Below, piece after piece: positions 1 to 9,224 of a stretch of 64,000 bases of DNA. Each line of letters starts with the position of its first letter. The stretch's first letter is position 1. The stretch is from SM1-50 sp964467345. GTDB taxonomy: Archaea > Thermoplasmatota > E2 > DHVEG-1. The position numbers were made by a program, and so were the translations under genes. The stretch spans positions 41,940-105,939 of the forward strand of contig CAYXPY010000003.1 of assembly GCA_964467345.1 (NCBI GenBank), read 5' to 3'. The notes beneath the pieces are model-generated. The model was given only the letters and a program-made list of their open reading frames with translations. It did not search any database and was not told where the DNA came from.

Positions 1-2089
1 TTGCGACTGCCATCATTCCTCCCGCAACCGGAAGTTTTTCAAACACGGTTGGTTTGTACCCAAGTCGTGCCAGGAAATAGGCACAGCTCAAACCAGCAGG
101 TCCCGCGCCAACAATCGCAACCTTGAAAGGCATGTCAACCGCCGGTTTTTTCATTTTTGGATAGTCTATCCCATTTTCTTCGTAATCACCGATGAATCGT
201 TTCAGTGCCCGGATTGCAACTGGCTCGTCGATTTGATTCCGTCGACATTTAGACATACACTGATGGTCACAGATTCGACCGCAAACGGAGGGGAAGGGGT
301 TGGTATCAAGGGCAAGCTCTAAAGCCTCAGTGAAGCGCCCTTCTCCAATCAATGAAATATATCCCGGTGCGTTCATCCCAGCCGGGCAGGCATTTTGACA
401 GGGAGAGATATAGAGATCTCGACAGACCCCTGCCGGGCATTTCCGGTCCATGATATGAGTCTCGTACTCGTCTCGGAAAAATTTAATCGTTGATAAGACA
501 GGGTTTGCAGCAGTCTGACCAAGACCACACATCGAGGTGTCTTTGACAGTTGTTGCTAGCTCTGTTAACAGTTCAATGTCCCCTTCTTTGCCTTGTCCTT
601 TGGTGATATCGGTGACGATCTCCGCCATCCGTTTTGTACCTTCACGGCAGGAGAGACATTTCCCGCAGGATTCGTCTTGCAGGAATTCAAGGAAATAACG
701 GGCGACATCCACCATGCAGGTGTCTTCGTCCATCACCACCATACCACCAGAGCCCATGATGGATCCGACTTCCTTTAATTTCTCATAGTCAATGGGTGTT
801 TCAAGAAGGGCTTTTGGAATGCATCCTCCTGAGGGACCTCCGGTTTGCACTGCCTTGAAGGCTTTTCCTTCAGGGATACCACCTCCGATGCTATAGATCA
901 TCTCTTTGAGTGTTATCCCCATAGGGACTTCGACAAGACCGGTGTTGTTAATCTTTCCTACAAGAGAGAATATCTTGGTTCCTTTGCTTTTTTCAGTACC
1001 GATATTTGCATACCATTTTGATCCGTTGTTGATAATATAGGGTATGTTTGCCCAAGTCTCGACATTATTAATATTAGTTGGTTTTCCCCAGAGGCCTTTT
1101 TGTGTAGGGAACGGAGGTCGTTGTCGCGGTTCTCCTTTCTTTCCTTCAACAGAGGCGATAAGTGCGGTTTCTTCACCGCAAACGAAAGCCCCTGCACCTC
1201 GTACAATACTAAGATCAAAATTAAAACCTGAGTTAAATATATTTTTTCCTAAAAAACCCCATTGACGAGCAAGTGATATTGCGTTTTTCATAGTTTGGAC
1301 AGCAATTGGATATTCGTCTCGCACATAGACAATGCCTTCGTGTGCACCAATTGCATATGCACCAATCAACATCCCTTCCAAAATACTAAACGGGTTTCCT
1401 TCAATAAGACTCCGGTCCATATATGCTCCAGGATCACCCTCGTCTGCATTGCATATGATGTATTTTTTTGTACCTTTCGCGTTTCGACATGATTCCCATT
1501 TTACCCCTGTTGGGAATCCCGCTCCACCGCGTCCTCGTAATCCCGATTTCTTTATTTCTTCAATAATCTTCTGTTGGGCCATGGTGGTAAATGCTTTGAC
1601 TGCTGCTGTATATCCTCCGATCGCGATGTAATCCTCAATGTTATAAGGGTCTAATAGACCATTATCCGCAAAGACAATACGCTCTTGTCCTTTGTAAAAC
1701 CGTACATCTTTTTCATAGGTGATTTTCTTTCCATTCAAAGGATCGATGTAGAGTAATCTATCGACGATTTTACCCTTTAATACTGTCTGCTCAACGATGT
1801 CTTTAACATCCTTTGATTTTACTTGCTTATAAAAAATTCCCTTCGGTTGAAGAACCACGATTGGTCCTTTTTCGCAGAACCCATGACAACCAGTGACTTT
1901 CACTTTTACAGTATCTTGAAGTTTATTTTTTTTCAATTCCCTTTTGAAAGCCGAGATAACACTCTTACATCCTGAAGCATGACAACCTGTTCCACCACAG
2001 AGAGTAACGATTGTTTTTTCCTTGCGTGTCTTTTTTTGTATTGACTCTCTGATGTCTTTGAGATCTGCGGGGGTCTGTATTTTTTTCAT
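1..2089 (-). CDS. NuoF-like flavoprotein fused to a GltD-like domain (C-terminus outside window)
   Basis: NADH-oxidising diaphorase subunit of a soluble NuoEF/HydB-type complex. It starts at 2089 and stays open to the window edge, so at least 696 codons are present and the C-terminus is missing. Domains in order: a thioredoxin-like [2Fe-2S] domain (CGGTGCHASGC near residue 31, then a second Cys pair in TGCHGFC); the NuoF FMN/NADH core (GLRGRGGAGFPTGVKW near 183, then CGEETALIASVEG); the 4Fe-4S motif CGKCLSCREG near 476; and from about residue 545 a cysteine-rich ferredoxin-like segment followed by an FAD Rossmann motif (VAIVGAGPAGLSC near 653) as in glutamate synthase small subunits. The NuoE-like gene lies 45 bp upstream, suggesting one operon. 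By analogy with such fusions it may pass electrons between NAD(H), a second nucleotide and ferredoxin. The partner hydrogenase or formate dehydrogenase is not in the window. Confidence 0.9.
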   Translation of the reverse strand, partial: MKKIQTPADLKDIRESIQKKTRKEKTIVTLCGGTGCHASGCKSVISAFKRELKKNKLQDTVKVKVTGCHGFCEKGPIVVLQPKGIFYKQVKSKDVKDIVEQTVLKGKIVDRLLYIDPLNGKKITYEKDVRFYKGQERIVFADNGLLDPYNIEDYIAIGGYTAAVKAFTTMAQQKIIEEIKKSGLRGRGGAGFPTGVKWESCRNAKGTKKYIICNADEGDPGAYMDRSLIEGNPFSILEGMLIGAYAIGAHEGIVYVRDEYPIAVQTMKNAISLARQWGFLGKNIFNSGFNFDLSIVRGAGAFVCGEETALIASVEGKKGEPRQRPPFPTQKGLWGKPTNINNVETWANIPYIINNGSKWYANIGTEKSKGTKIFSLVGKINNTGLVEVPMGITLKEMIYSIGGGIPEGKAFKAVQTGGPSGGCIPKALLETPIDYEKLKEVGSIMGSGGMVVMDEDTCMVDVARYFLEFLQDESCGKCLSCREGTKRMAEIVTDITKGQGKEGDIELLTELATTVKDTSMCGLGQTAANPVLSTIKFFRDEYETHIMDRKCPAGVCRDLYISPCQNACPAGMNAPGYISLIGEGRFTEALELALDTNPFPSVCGRICDHQCMSKCRRNQIDEPVAIRALKRFIGDYEENGIDYPKMKKPAVDMPFKVAIVGAGPAGLSCAYFLARLGYKPTVFEKLPVAGGMMAVA

Positions 2090-2134
2090 TTTTTATCACA
2101 TGTCCAAGATATATTCAAATCTCTCATCTATGTG

Positions 2135-2599
2135 TTATTTTTTTTTCTTCCCGTATTTTTTTAATGTAGATGCTACTTTTTTTGTGTTCATTTGCCCATG
2201 ATATTTTCTATCAATAACAACGAGTGGTCCGAGAGCACAAGCACCAAGGCAACGGACTGTTTCTAATGTGAATTTTTGATCTGGTGTGGTTTCATCGACA
2301 CCAATTCCTAATTCATTTTGTATTTCTTGTAAAACCTTTGGTCCACCTCGGACATGACAAGCAGTCCCACAACACGCAGTCACAACATGTTTTCCGCGTG
2401 GTTTGAGGCTAAATGATTTATAAAACGTCGCAAGACTATAGACATCGATGAGCGAGAGGTCCAGTTTTTCTGAGACATATTTTAAGATTTCACAAGGGAG
2501 CCAGCGGTTTTTCGATTGGATGTCTTGGAGAATCGGGATGAGCGCGGATTTTTTATAGTCATGTTTTTTAAGAATTCTGTCGATATCTGCTGTCCTCAT
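2135..2599 (-). CDS. NuoE-like [2Fe-2S] subunit (24 kDa family)
   Basis: This 154-residue protein matches the NuoE/HydA-gamma family. A helical N-terminal half is followed by a thioredoxin-like [2Fe-2S] domain with the expected four cysteines: CCGTACHVRG supplies the first pair and VRCLGACALGPLVVI the second. It is the electron-transfer partner of the NuoF-like protein encoded just downstream on the same strand, and the pair forms a cytosolic NADH-oxidising module. Its length is normal for the family. No membrane subunits of complex I occur nearby, so a soluble hydrogenase- or formate dehydrogenase-type complex is more likely than respiratory complex I; that is inference from context. Confidence 0.9.
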   Translation of the reverse strand: MRTADIDRILKKHDYKKSALIPILQDIQSKNRWLPCEILKYVSEKLDLSLIDVYSLATFYKSFSLKPRGKHVVTACCGTACHVRGGPKVLQEIQNELGIGVDETTPDQKFTLETVRCLGACALGPLVVIDRKYHGQMNTKKVASTLKKYGKKKK

Positions 2600-2788
2600 G
2601 AATGGTGTCCCCCATTTGTTGAATTTTGAATCAGTATCTTATTTTAATACCTTGCGATACTTTGTAACACACAGTTTGTATCGCTTCTAATTGAAAAATC
2701 CTAGTTTTTATTTATTTTTTTTCTAGTAAATACATAGATTTTAATAATGGAGGCTGATACGGACCACGAGCATTTGGAGGCGTTCCTT

Positions 2789-4126
2789 ATGGATGAAAAC
2801 GTAAAAGCGTTCATGGAAAAAGTCATGGAAAAAAACCCTGGCGAGAAAGAATTTCATCAAGCGGTTCAGGAATTTGCAGAAAGCGTCATGCCGTTTATCG
2901 AAAAGAACCCGAAATATAAAAAATCGAAAATCCTCGATCGTCTTGTGGAACCTGAGCGAGTGGTCATGTTTCGTGTCCCCTGGGTCGATGATAAAGGGGA
3001 GATACAGGTAAACCGTGGATATCGTGTGGAGTTTAATAGCGCAATCGGACCGTACAAGGGTGGTCTCCGATTCCATCCCAGTGTCAATCTCAGTATCCTT
3101 AAGTTCCTTGGTTTTGAACAGATTTTTAAAAACAGCCTTACTTCGCTGCCAATGGGTGGTGGAAAAGGTGGTTCTGATTTCAATGCACGAGGAAAATCAG
3201 ATATGGAGATCATGCGTTTTTGCCAATCATTCATGATGGAGTTATACCGACATATCGGTCCGAATACCGATGTTCCTGCAGGGGATATTGGTGTTGGTGG
3301 CCGGGAAATCGGATACCTCTTTGGTATGTATAAGAAACTTCGAAATGAGTTCACCGGGGTTCTGACCGGAAAAGGTATCAACTGGGGCGGTAGTTTAATA
3401 CGCCCGGAGGCGACCGGATATGGTGGTGTCTATTTTGCTTCTGAGATGTTGAAGTTGAAGAACGACAGTTTCAAAGGGAAAATCGTGACTCTTTCCGGTT
3501 TTGGGAATGTCGCCTGGGGTTGTGCCTTGAAAATCAACGAGCTCGGCGGGAAGGTTGTTACCCTCTCAGGTCCTGATGGATACATCTATGACAAGGATGG
3601 CATCAAAGGAGAGAAAATCAACTATATGCTTGAGATGCGTGCCTCAAACAACGACCGTGTAGAGGATTTCGCAAAGAAATTCAATGTTCCATTCCATGCA
3701 AACAAAAGACCCTGGGAAGTGAAATGTGATATCGCTATGCCCTGTGCGACACAAAACGAGCTTGACCTAGACGATGCAAAGACCCTTGCGAAGAACGGTT
3801 GTATGCTGGTTGCTGAAGTCTCCAACATGGGCTGCACCTATGATGCTGCGAAATTCGCCACAGAGAAAATGATGTATGCACCTGGAAAAGCAGTCAATGC
3901 CGGGGGTGTCGCGGTCTCAGGTCTTGAGATGTCGCAGAACAGCATGCGTATGAACTGGACAGCAGAAGAAGTGGATAAGCATCTTCATCAGATAATGAAG
4001 AACATTCATGAAGCCTGCGTGAAATACGGACGAGTCAGTAAAGAGAAAGTCGATTATATCAAAGGCGCCAATATCGCAGGATTCGTCAAAGTCGCAGACG
4101 CGATGCTTGACCAAGGAATCGTGTAA
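2789..4126 (+). CDS. gdhA: NADP-type glutamate dehydrogenase, E. coli GdhA-like
   Basis: Catalyses reversible amination of 2-oxoglutarate to glutamate. The protein closely resembles hexameric NADP-dependent enzymes of the enterobacterial type: LVEPERV, IGPYKGGLRFHPSVN, the catalytic-lysine motif PMGGGKGGSDF, DVPAGDIGVGGREIG and the C-terminal ANIAGFVKVADAML are all present. An in-frame ATG at 2747 exists but lacks a ribosome-binding site. The ATG at 2789 has GGAGG seven to eight bases upstream and gives an N-terminus like that of E. coli GdhA, so I prefer it. A stem-loop terminator overlaps the stop codon. The bacterial type rather than the usual archaeal GDH suggests lateral transfer. With the P5C dehydrogenase at 59.6 kb it could finish proline or ornithine catabolism. 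Confidence 0.95.
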   Translation: MDENVKAFMEKVMEKNPGEKEFHQAVQEFAESVMPFIEKNPKYKKSKILDRLVEPERVVMFRVPWVDDKGEIQVNRGYRVEFNSAIGPYKGGLRFHPSVNLSILKFLGFEQIFKNSLTSLPMGGGKGGSDFNARGKSDMEIMRFCQSFMMELYRHIGPNTDVPAGDIGVGGREIGYLFGMYKKLRNEFTGVLTGKGINWGGSLIRPEATGYGGVYFASEMLKLKNDSFKGKIVTLSGFGNVAWGCALKINELGGKVVTLSGPDGYIYDKDGIKGEKINYMLEMRASNNDRVEDFAKKFNVPFHANKRPWEVKCDIAMPCATQNELDLDDAKTLAKNGCMLVAEVSNMGCTYDAAKFATEKMMYAPGKAVNAGGVAVSGLEMSQNSMRMNWTAEEVDKHLHQIMKNIHEACVKYGRVSKEKVDYIKGANIAGFVKVADAMLDQGIV

Positions 4127-4146
4127 ATACACACGATTTTTTCTTT
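4117..4146 (+). terminator. Hairpin terminator overlapping the gdhA stop codon
   Basis: A perfect 8-bp stem, AATCGTGT at 4117-4124 and ACACGATT at 4131-4138, has a 6-base loop and is followed directly by a T-rich run. The TAA stop codon lies inside the hairpin. The form matches an intrinsic terminator, and archaeal transcription also stops at T-runs. Confidence 0.7.
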
Positions 4147-4326
4147 TTTCTTATTTTTATTTGACTCCATCTACCGTACACATTTTGTTGACTGTCGATA
4201 AAAAGGAATGAATTACAGAGATTGAAGGAAAAAAGTATCTTGTTTTTTTCTAGGAGATTTCGTGGTTTACTTATGCAGATATTGATGGGGCACTTGACAG
4301 CCGTCCATCAAAAAAAAACCCGATGA

Positions 4327-4815
4327 TTATTTTATGTGTTCAAATAATCCGACTTCTTTATTTTTTCTGACGTTATCCCATGGGAAATACTTCCCATTCA
4401 TCGAGATGTAAACCCCATGTGGGAGGGTTTTGAGAAATGCCAGTGCACTGCCTAAATTAAAAAGACCATCAGAGCTTCCAAACGCATACGGAATCATCGC
4501 ACCGGTCAAGATAATTGTTTTATCAGTGATATGTTGACCGAGGAGTTTTGCGGTCTCAACCATCGTATCCGTCCCATGGGTTATCAGGATCTTATCCTGC
4601 GTTGAGGCTTGACATTCCTTTAAAATTTTTTTTCTATCCGCAGTAGTCATACTAAGGCTATCAATCATCATTATCTTTTTTATCTGTGTATGTATCCTTG
4701 AGCGACCGAGTCTTAACATCTCTGGGACATGTGTTCCTTTAAAATATAATTGTCCATTCAACGGGTCATATTCCTTATCGAATGTTCCACCAGTGACAAT
4801 GATTTTTATCGTCAT
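4327..4815 (-). CDS. Short asparaginase-domain protein
   Basis: A 162-residue protein equivalent to the N-terminal catalytic half of type I/II L-asparaginases. VTGGTFDKEYD carries the first nucleophilic threonine, HGTDTMVETAKLLG the second Thr-Asp pair, and KTIILTGAMIPYAFGSSDG the following strand and loop. Full asparaginases are about 330 residues. This one ends cleanly after the first domain, as in a known class of short asparaginase-domain proteins, so it need not be a broken gene. Whether it hydrolyses asparagine or another amide is unknown. It stands alone, transcribed convergently with gdhA. Confidence 0.8.
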   Translation of the reverse strand: MTIKIIVTGGTFDKEYDPLNGQLYFKGTHVPEMLRLGRSRIHTQIKKIMMIDSLSMTTADRKKILKECQASTQDKILITHGTDTMVETAKLLGQHITDKTIILTGAMIPYAFGSSDGLFNLGSALAFLKTLPHGVYISMNGKYFPWDNVRKNKEVGLFEHIK

Positions 4816-5205
4816 ACAGATTCACCCATTTACGTTCCTATGCCCTTAATGAATAGTTCATGTCTCTTCTGTTAAGCGCGACCTGCAAGCTGTTTACGTA
4901 TAATAAAATTTTGGGTTAGTCTTAGCAGGGTATTGCCCAATTAGAACCCAAAAAAAAAATTACTCATAGATACGTGTACTGAACAAGAACAATAATCTTC
5001 CAACAATAGCAGGTTGATGTTCTTTCGCTTCAATAATCCTTATCTGAATCCATTAATCGGCGAATTTTAAAGCATCGCTTGAATAAAAGATTTGTGAATA
5101 CTACCCTTTGCAATTTTTTATGGTTTCGTTACTTTCATAAGGACAAAAAATTCTAATAGTGTTAGCTGTTTGATTGTAAGAAAAATATCCCATTGACGGA
5201 ATGAC
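4816..5205. other. 390-bp intergenic region with one stem-loop
   Basis: No convincing gene. It separates the divergent asparaginase-domain and PEP/pyruvate-binding genes and must carry both promoters. The clearest structure is a 9-bp perfect inverted repeat, TTTTGGGTT at 4909-4917 and AACCCAAAA at 4945-4953, enclosing a smaller GGG/CCC hairpin (4928-4938). Neither strand has a T-run directly after the stem, so it is not an obvious terminator. Confidence 0.5.
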
Positions 5206-8200
5206 ATGAAAGCAGAAGAAGCAGTGTTTCACAGCTCTAAAATTCAGGACGATTTTGAGGGAACGTATGATCTTGGAACTCAAATCTATCACGCCCTCAT
5301 GCCCTTTCGAGTTAAGGAGATTCTTATTGTTTCTAGTTTATATGATGCGTTTACCATCGAGGAAGAAGGATTGATTGCTGAACTGGTCATTGGGCAGTAT
5401 CAGCATCTTCTTCTGAGTCAACCCCCACGGGTAACCCGGGTTTTTTCAGGCGAGAAAGCAATACAGAAAATCAAGGACCACCGATATGACTTGATTATCA
5501 CCATGGCAAAAAACATTGGCATGGACCCGTTCGATTTTGGTAAAGAAATTAAGAAACTTCACCCTGAGATTCCCATCGTACTTCTTGCGACGGACCGAGC
5601 CGACATCAACCAGTTCCAGGACCGCGAGGATGTCAAAGAGGGAGTTGATAAGGTATTTGCCTGGACCGGGGACCCAACACTTTTTCTTGCTATAATAAAA
5701 TACGTAGAAGATAGCATGAATGTTCGATACGACACCGTCAACGGGAACGTTCGTGTTATCATCATGGTTGAGGATTCGATTTACCATTACTCCATGTTTC
5801 TTCCGATGTTATACACAGAAGTCGTCCAACAGACGAGACGATCCCTTTCCGAAGATTTAAACGAGATGCAACGACAACTCAGACGCAGGGCACGACCCAA
5901 GATTCTCCTTGCGGAGACATTCGAAGAGGCGATGTATTATTATAAAAAATACAAGGAGTATGTTCTTGGGATACTCTCCGATGTTGCCTTTAAAAAGGAG
6001 GGGAACGTGAATTTAACAGCAGGATTCGAGTTCGTCCGTTCAATACGACAGGATTCTGCTCATCTGCCGGTCATGATGCAGTCTACCGATCTGTCGAACA
6101 GGGAGAAAGCAGATGCCTTAGATGCATATTTTCTTCATAAGAAATCACCGACACTCGTCATAGACTTTCAACATTTTCTCGTTAATCATCTCGGTTTTGG
6201 GGATTTTGTGTTCTTATTACCAAAAGAACAAAAACAACAAAAAAAGAAGGTTTTTCAATCAAGGTATGAGGAATCACACGTTCAAACCACGGAGATAGCA
6301 CGTGCTTCAAACATGAGAGAGTTCGAAGAGGCACTCCAGATGATTCCAATGGAATCAATACTGTTTCATTCACAACGTAACCATTTCTCAAATTGGCTTA
6401 TGGCCCGTTGTGAGTTTGATTTAGCAAAGGAATTACGTCCAAGGAAAGTCTCCGATTTTTCCAATCTTGATGAAGTAAGACAGTATCTTATTTCAGTTTT
6501 TAACCAAGCTCGGAAGAGCAAACAACGAGGCATTATCACTGATTTCGATGAACAGAAATTCGAATTCGATTCTTCCTTTACACGCTTGCGTGGTGATTCA
6601 CTAGGCGGAAAGGGTCGAGGGCTTGCGTTCATGCGGGCATTACTTGCCCATTATAAACTTGAAGACAAATACAAAAACATTATGATAAAAGTTCCCAATA
6701 CAGTAGTAATCGGTACTCTTGAATTCGACCGTTTTGTCTCTGATCATAACCTCCATCGCTTTTTTAAAAATGAAGAACTATCAGATTCTGAAATATCCCA
6801 TGCATTCCTCGAATGTGATATCTGTGGGGAGTTAAAACGAAAACTACAAGTGATTCTGCAGCATTTTAGAACACCTCTTGCGGTACGATCATCAAGTTTA
6901 CTTGAGGATTACCAGAATCACCCGTTTGCTGGGATGTACTCGACGTATCTTTTACCAAACAATCATGAAGATGACGAGGAGCGGTTAAACCAGCTTTGCC
7001 AAGCCATCAAACTTGTCTATGCATCTGTATTTTTTAAAGAACCAAAGGCCTACGCTGAGTCACTTTCATTAAAAATCGAAGAAGAAAAAATGGCAGTCAT
7101 CATCCAAGAACTTTTAGGAACGGAATTTAGTGGCAGGTTTTACCCGACATTTTCAGGTGTCGCAAAATCCTATAATTTCTATCCAATCGCGCATCAAACT
7201 CCGGAGGAGGGGATTGTAAACATTGCAGCAGGATTAGGAAAAGCAGTGGTTGGCGGAGAAAAGGTCTTCCGATTCTGCCCAAGTTACCCAGAGATAAATC
7301 CGGATTTCTCCTCACCAGAGTTAGTCTTGGAACATACACAACGAGAGTTGTATGTGTTAAACACACATAATAGGGATTTTCATCTTTCAGAGCCTGATGA
7401 TAACCACTTACTCAAACTGACGACCACTGACATAAGAAATGATGGTTCCCTTGATCTCATCGCCAGCAGTTATGACCGAAACGATGGTATAATCCGTGAT
7501 GGACTCTCTGAGACCGGGGTTCCTTTGATCACTTTTGCAGGGATACTGAAATATGATGTATTCCCTCTCGCACCCCTCCTTAAAGACTTGCTCTTTATCG
7601 GTCAGAAAGGAATGGGCTGCCCTGTTGAATTCGAATTCGCAGTAAACATCGACCCTCAGAACCGTACGCCCCCGACCTTTGCTATTCTTCAGATCCGGCC
7701 GTTCGTTGTCTCCACAGAACAACTTGATATCGGATGGGACGATAAGACAGAAAAAAAACAAATCTTCATCCGTTCCAACCGAGCATTAGGAAATGGATTG
7801 ATTCATACCATCCAAGATATCGTCTATGTTCCCTCAGATCGTTTTGATTCCTCAAAGACCATCGAAATCGCTGAAGAAATCGGTCAAATCAACAAAACAT
7901 TGCTTGCATCCGCATCTCCGTACATTCTCATGGGACCAGGGCGATGGGGGACCCAGGACCGATGGCTTGGAATTCCTGTTCGCTGGGGACAAATCTCAGG
8001 CGCACGAGTGATCATTGAAACCGCTCTTGAAAACTTCAACATCAAACCATCCCAAGGCACACATTTCTTCCAGAACATGATCAGCCACGGAATTGGATAT
8101 ATTGACATCCCCTTGCACTCAGACTGCTGCTTTATCGATTGCGACTGGTTAGAAAGCCAACAGGTCATAAAGAAATTGAAATATGTCGACCATGTACATC

Positions 8201-8274
8201 TCTCTGCACCCCTGCATGTCAAACTAAATGGTCGTTCTGGTCATGCGATTATCTTAAAACCAGGAAAAACCTAA
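5206..8274 (+). CDS. PEP/pyruvate-binding protein with receiver-like N-terminal domains
   Basis: A 1022-residue multidomain protein. Residues about 30-170 and 185-335 each look like response-regulator receiver folds (for example ILIVSSLYDAF and DLIITMAKNIGMDPFDF in the first; PKILLAETFEEAMYYYKKY and LPVMMQSTD in the second). From about residue 460 there is a PEP synthase/pyruvate phosphate dikinase-type ATP-grasp domain (GDSLGGKGRGLAFMRALL, RSSSLLEDYQNHPFAGMYS near 560, GPGRWGTQDRWLGIPV near 910). The phosphohistidine swivelling domain and the C-terminal PEP/pyruvate TIM barrel of true PPDK/PEP synthase are absent, so gluconeogenic activity is unlikely. A phosphotransfer or sensory role is plausible but unproven. 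The gene has its own promoter region and lies upstream of the NfnAB-like pair. Confidence 0.8.
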   Translation: MKAEEAVFHSSKIQDDFEGTYDLGTQIYHALMPFRVKEILIVSSLYDAFTIEEEGLIAELVIGQYQHLLLSQPPRVTRVFSGEKAIQKIKDHRYDLIITMAKNIGMDPFDFGKEIKKLHPEIPIVLLATDRADINQFQDREDVKEGVDKVFAWTGDPTLFLAIIKYVEDSMNVRYDTVNGNVRVIIMVEDSIYHYSMFLPMLYTEVVQQTRRSLSEDLNEMQRQLRRRARPKILLAETFEEAMYYYKKYKEYVLGILSDVAFKKEGNVNLTAGFEFVRSIRQDSAHLPVMMQSTDLSNREKADALDAYFLHKKSPTLVIDFQHFLVNHLGFGDFVFLLPKEQKQQKKKVFQSRYEESHVQTTEIARASNMREFEEALQMIPMESILFHSQRNHFSNWLMARCEFDLAKELRPRKVSDFSNLDEVRQYLISVFNQARKSKQRGIITDFDEQKFEFDSSFTRLRGDSLGGKGRGLAFMRALLAHYKLEDKYKNIMIKVPNTVVIGTLEFDRFVSDHNLHRFFKNEELSDSEISHAFLECDICGELKRKLQVILQHFRTPLAVRSSSLLEDYQNHPFAGMYSTYLLPNNHEDDEERLNQLCQAIKLVYASVFFKEPKAYAESLSLKIEEEKMAVIIQELLGTEFSGRFYPTFSGVAKSYNFYPIAHQTPEEGIVNIAAGLGKAVVGGEKVFRFCPSYPEINPDFSSPELVLEHTQRELYVLNTHNRDFHLSEPDDNHLLKLTTTDIRNDGSLDLIASSYDRNDGIIRDGLSETGVPLITFAGILKYDVFPLAPLLKDLLFIGQKGMGCPVEFEFAVNIDPQNRTPPTFAILQIRPFVVSTEQLDIGWDDKTEKKQIFIRSNRALGNGLIHTIQDIVYVPSDRFDSSKTIEIAEEIGQINKTLLASASPYILMGPGRWGTQDRWLGIPVRWGQISGARVIIETALENFNIKPSQGTHFFQNMISHGIGYIDIPLHSDCCFIDCDWLESQQVIKKLKYVDHVHLSAPLHVKLNGRSGHAIILKPGKT

Positions 8275-8402
8275 AAAACATTTTATTGCAGCAAACCAAA
8301 GAAAAACCCATAAAAAATCTAGGCAATGATACTATGTATCAGAAACTTTTAAAGATGTGAACAAAATACCAGGTAACAGGATTTATTCTTTGATGTGTTT
8401 GT

Positions 8403-9224
8403 ATGTATGAAATTGTCGAAAAAAAACGATTATCAGAAGCAGTAACACTCATGAAAATCAAAGCTCCGTTAGTCGCCAAAAAGGCCTTACCGGGTCAATT
8501 CATTATTTTGCGTATCGATGAAAAAGGGGAGCGGATTCCTTTGACGATCGCGGATTCTGATCCTACAGATGGATCTGTCACCATTATCTTTCTTGAGGTG
8601 GGTAAAACCACTAAACAATTGGGTGCTTTACAGGTCGGTGATTCAATCCAAAACTTCGCAGGTCCTCTAGGAATGCCATCGGAGATAAAGAAATACGGAA
8701 CCGTCGTTTGCGTAGGTGGCGGGGTTGGTATTGCACCGTTATACCCCATCGTCAAAGCATTAAAAAAAGTAGGGAACCGAGTGATAACCATCCTTGGTGC
8801 GAAAACAGAAAATCTCTTGCTCTTAGAAAAAGAAATCCATGAGTTTTCAGACGAATTCTATATAGCGACTGATGATGGGTCAAAAGGTCATAAAGGATTT
8901 GTCAGCGACGTCCTGCAGCAAATAATCGACAAACACAAGGTAGATATGGTTATGGCGATCGGACCAATTATTATGATGAAGGTGGTTTCAGACCTCACAA
9001 AGAGATACAATATCAAAACCCTGGTGAGTTTAAACCCAATCATGATTGATGGGACCGGAATGTGCGGTGGATGTCGGGTGTCTGTTAATGGCAAAACCAA
9101 GTTTGCCTGTGTCGACGGCCCAGAGTTTGATGGCCACAAGGTTGATTTCAAGAATTTAATGATTCGAAACCGCCGTTTCACTCATTCGGAAGGAGAGGCC
9201 TGTAGGTTAGCTGATGTCAAATGA
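8403..9224 (+). CDS. NfnA-like ferredoxin-NADP reductase / sulfide dehydrogenase subunit
   Basis: This 273-residue protein belongs to the PyrK/SudB/NfnA family. The N-terminal FAD-binding barrel contains RIPLTIAD, a Rossmann NAD(P) domain begins at CVGGGVGIAPLYPIVKALKK, and the C-terminal [2Fe-2S] motif includes GMCGGCRVSVNGK and FACVDGPEFDG. It overlaps the next gene by 4 bp (ATGA), indicating translational coupling. Paired with the adjacent GltD-like protein it forms either the electron-bifurcating NADH-dependent reduced ferredoxin:NADP oxidoreductase or the related sulfide dehydrogenase. Sequence alone does not separate these roles. Confidence 0.9.
   Translation: MYEIVEKKRLSEAVTLMKIKAPLVAKKALPGQFIILRIDEKGERIPLTIADSDPTDGSVTIIFLEVGKTTKQLGALQVGDSIQNFAGPLGMPSEIKKYGTVVCVGGGVGIAPLYPIVKALKKVGNRVITILGAKTENLLLLEKEIHEFSDEFYIATDDGSKGHKGFVSDVLQQIIDKHKVDMVMAIGPIIMMKVVSDLTKRYNIKTLVSLNPIMIDGTGMCGGCRVSVNGKTKFACVDGPEFDGHKVDFKNLMIRNRRFTHSEGEACRLADVK

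Noticed and set aside
2866..3381. Minus-strand frame of 171 codons inside gdhA.
   Set aside because: Antisense shadow of a highly conserved gene.
4327..4815. The asparaginase-domain gene as a truncated pseudogene.
   Set aside because: Both catalytic motifs and a clean start and stop are present, and short single-domain forms exist as a family.
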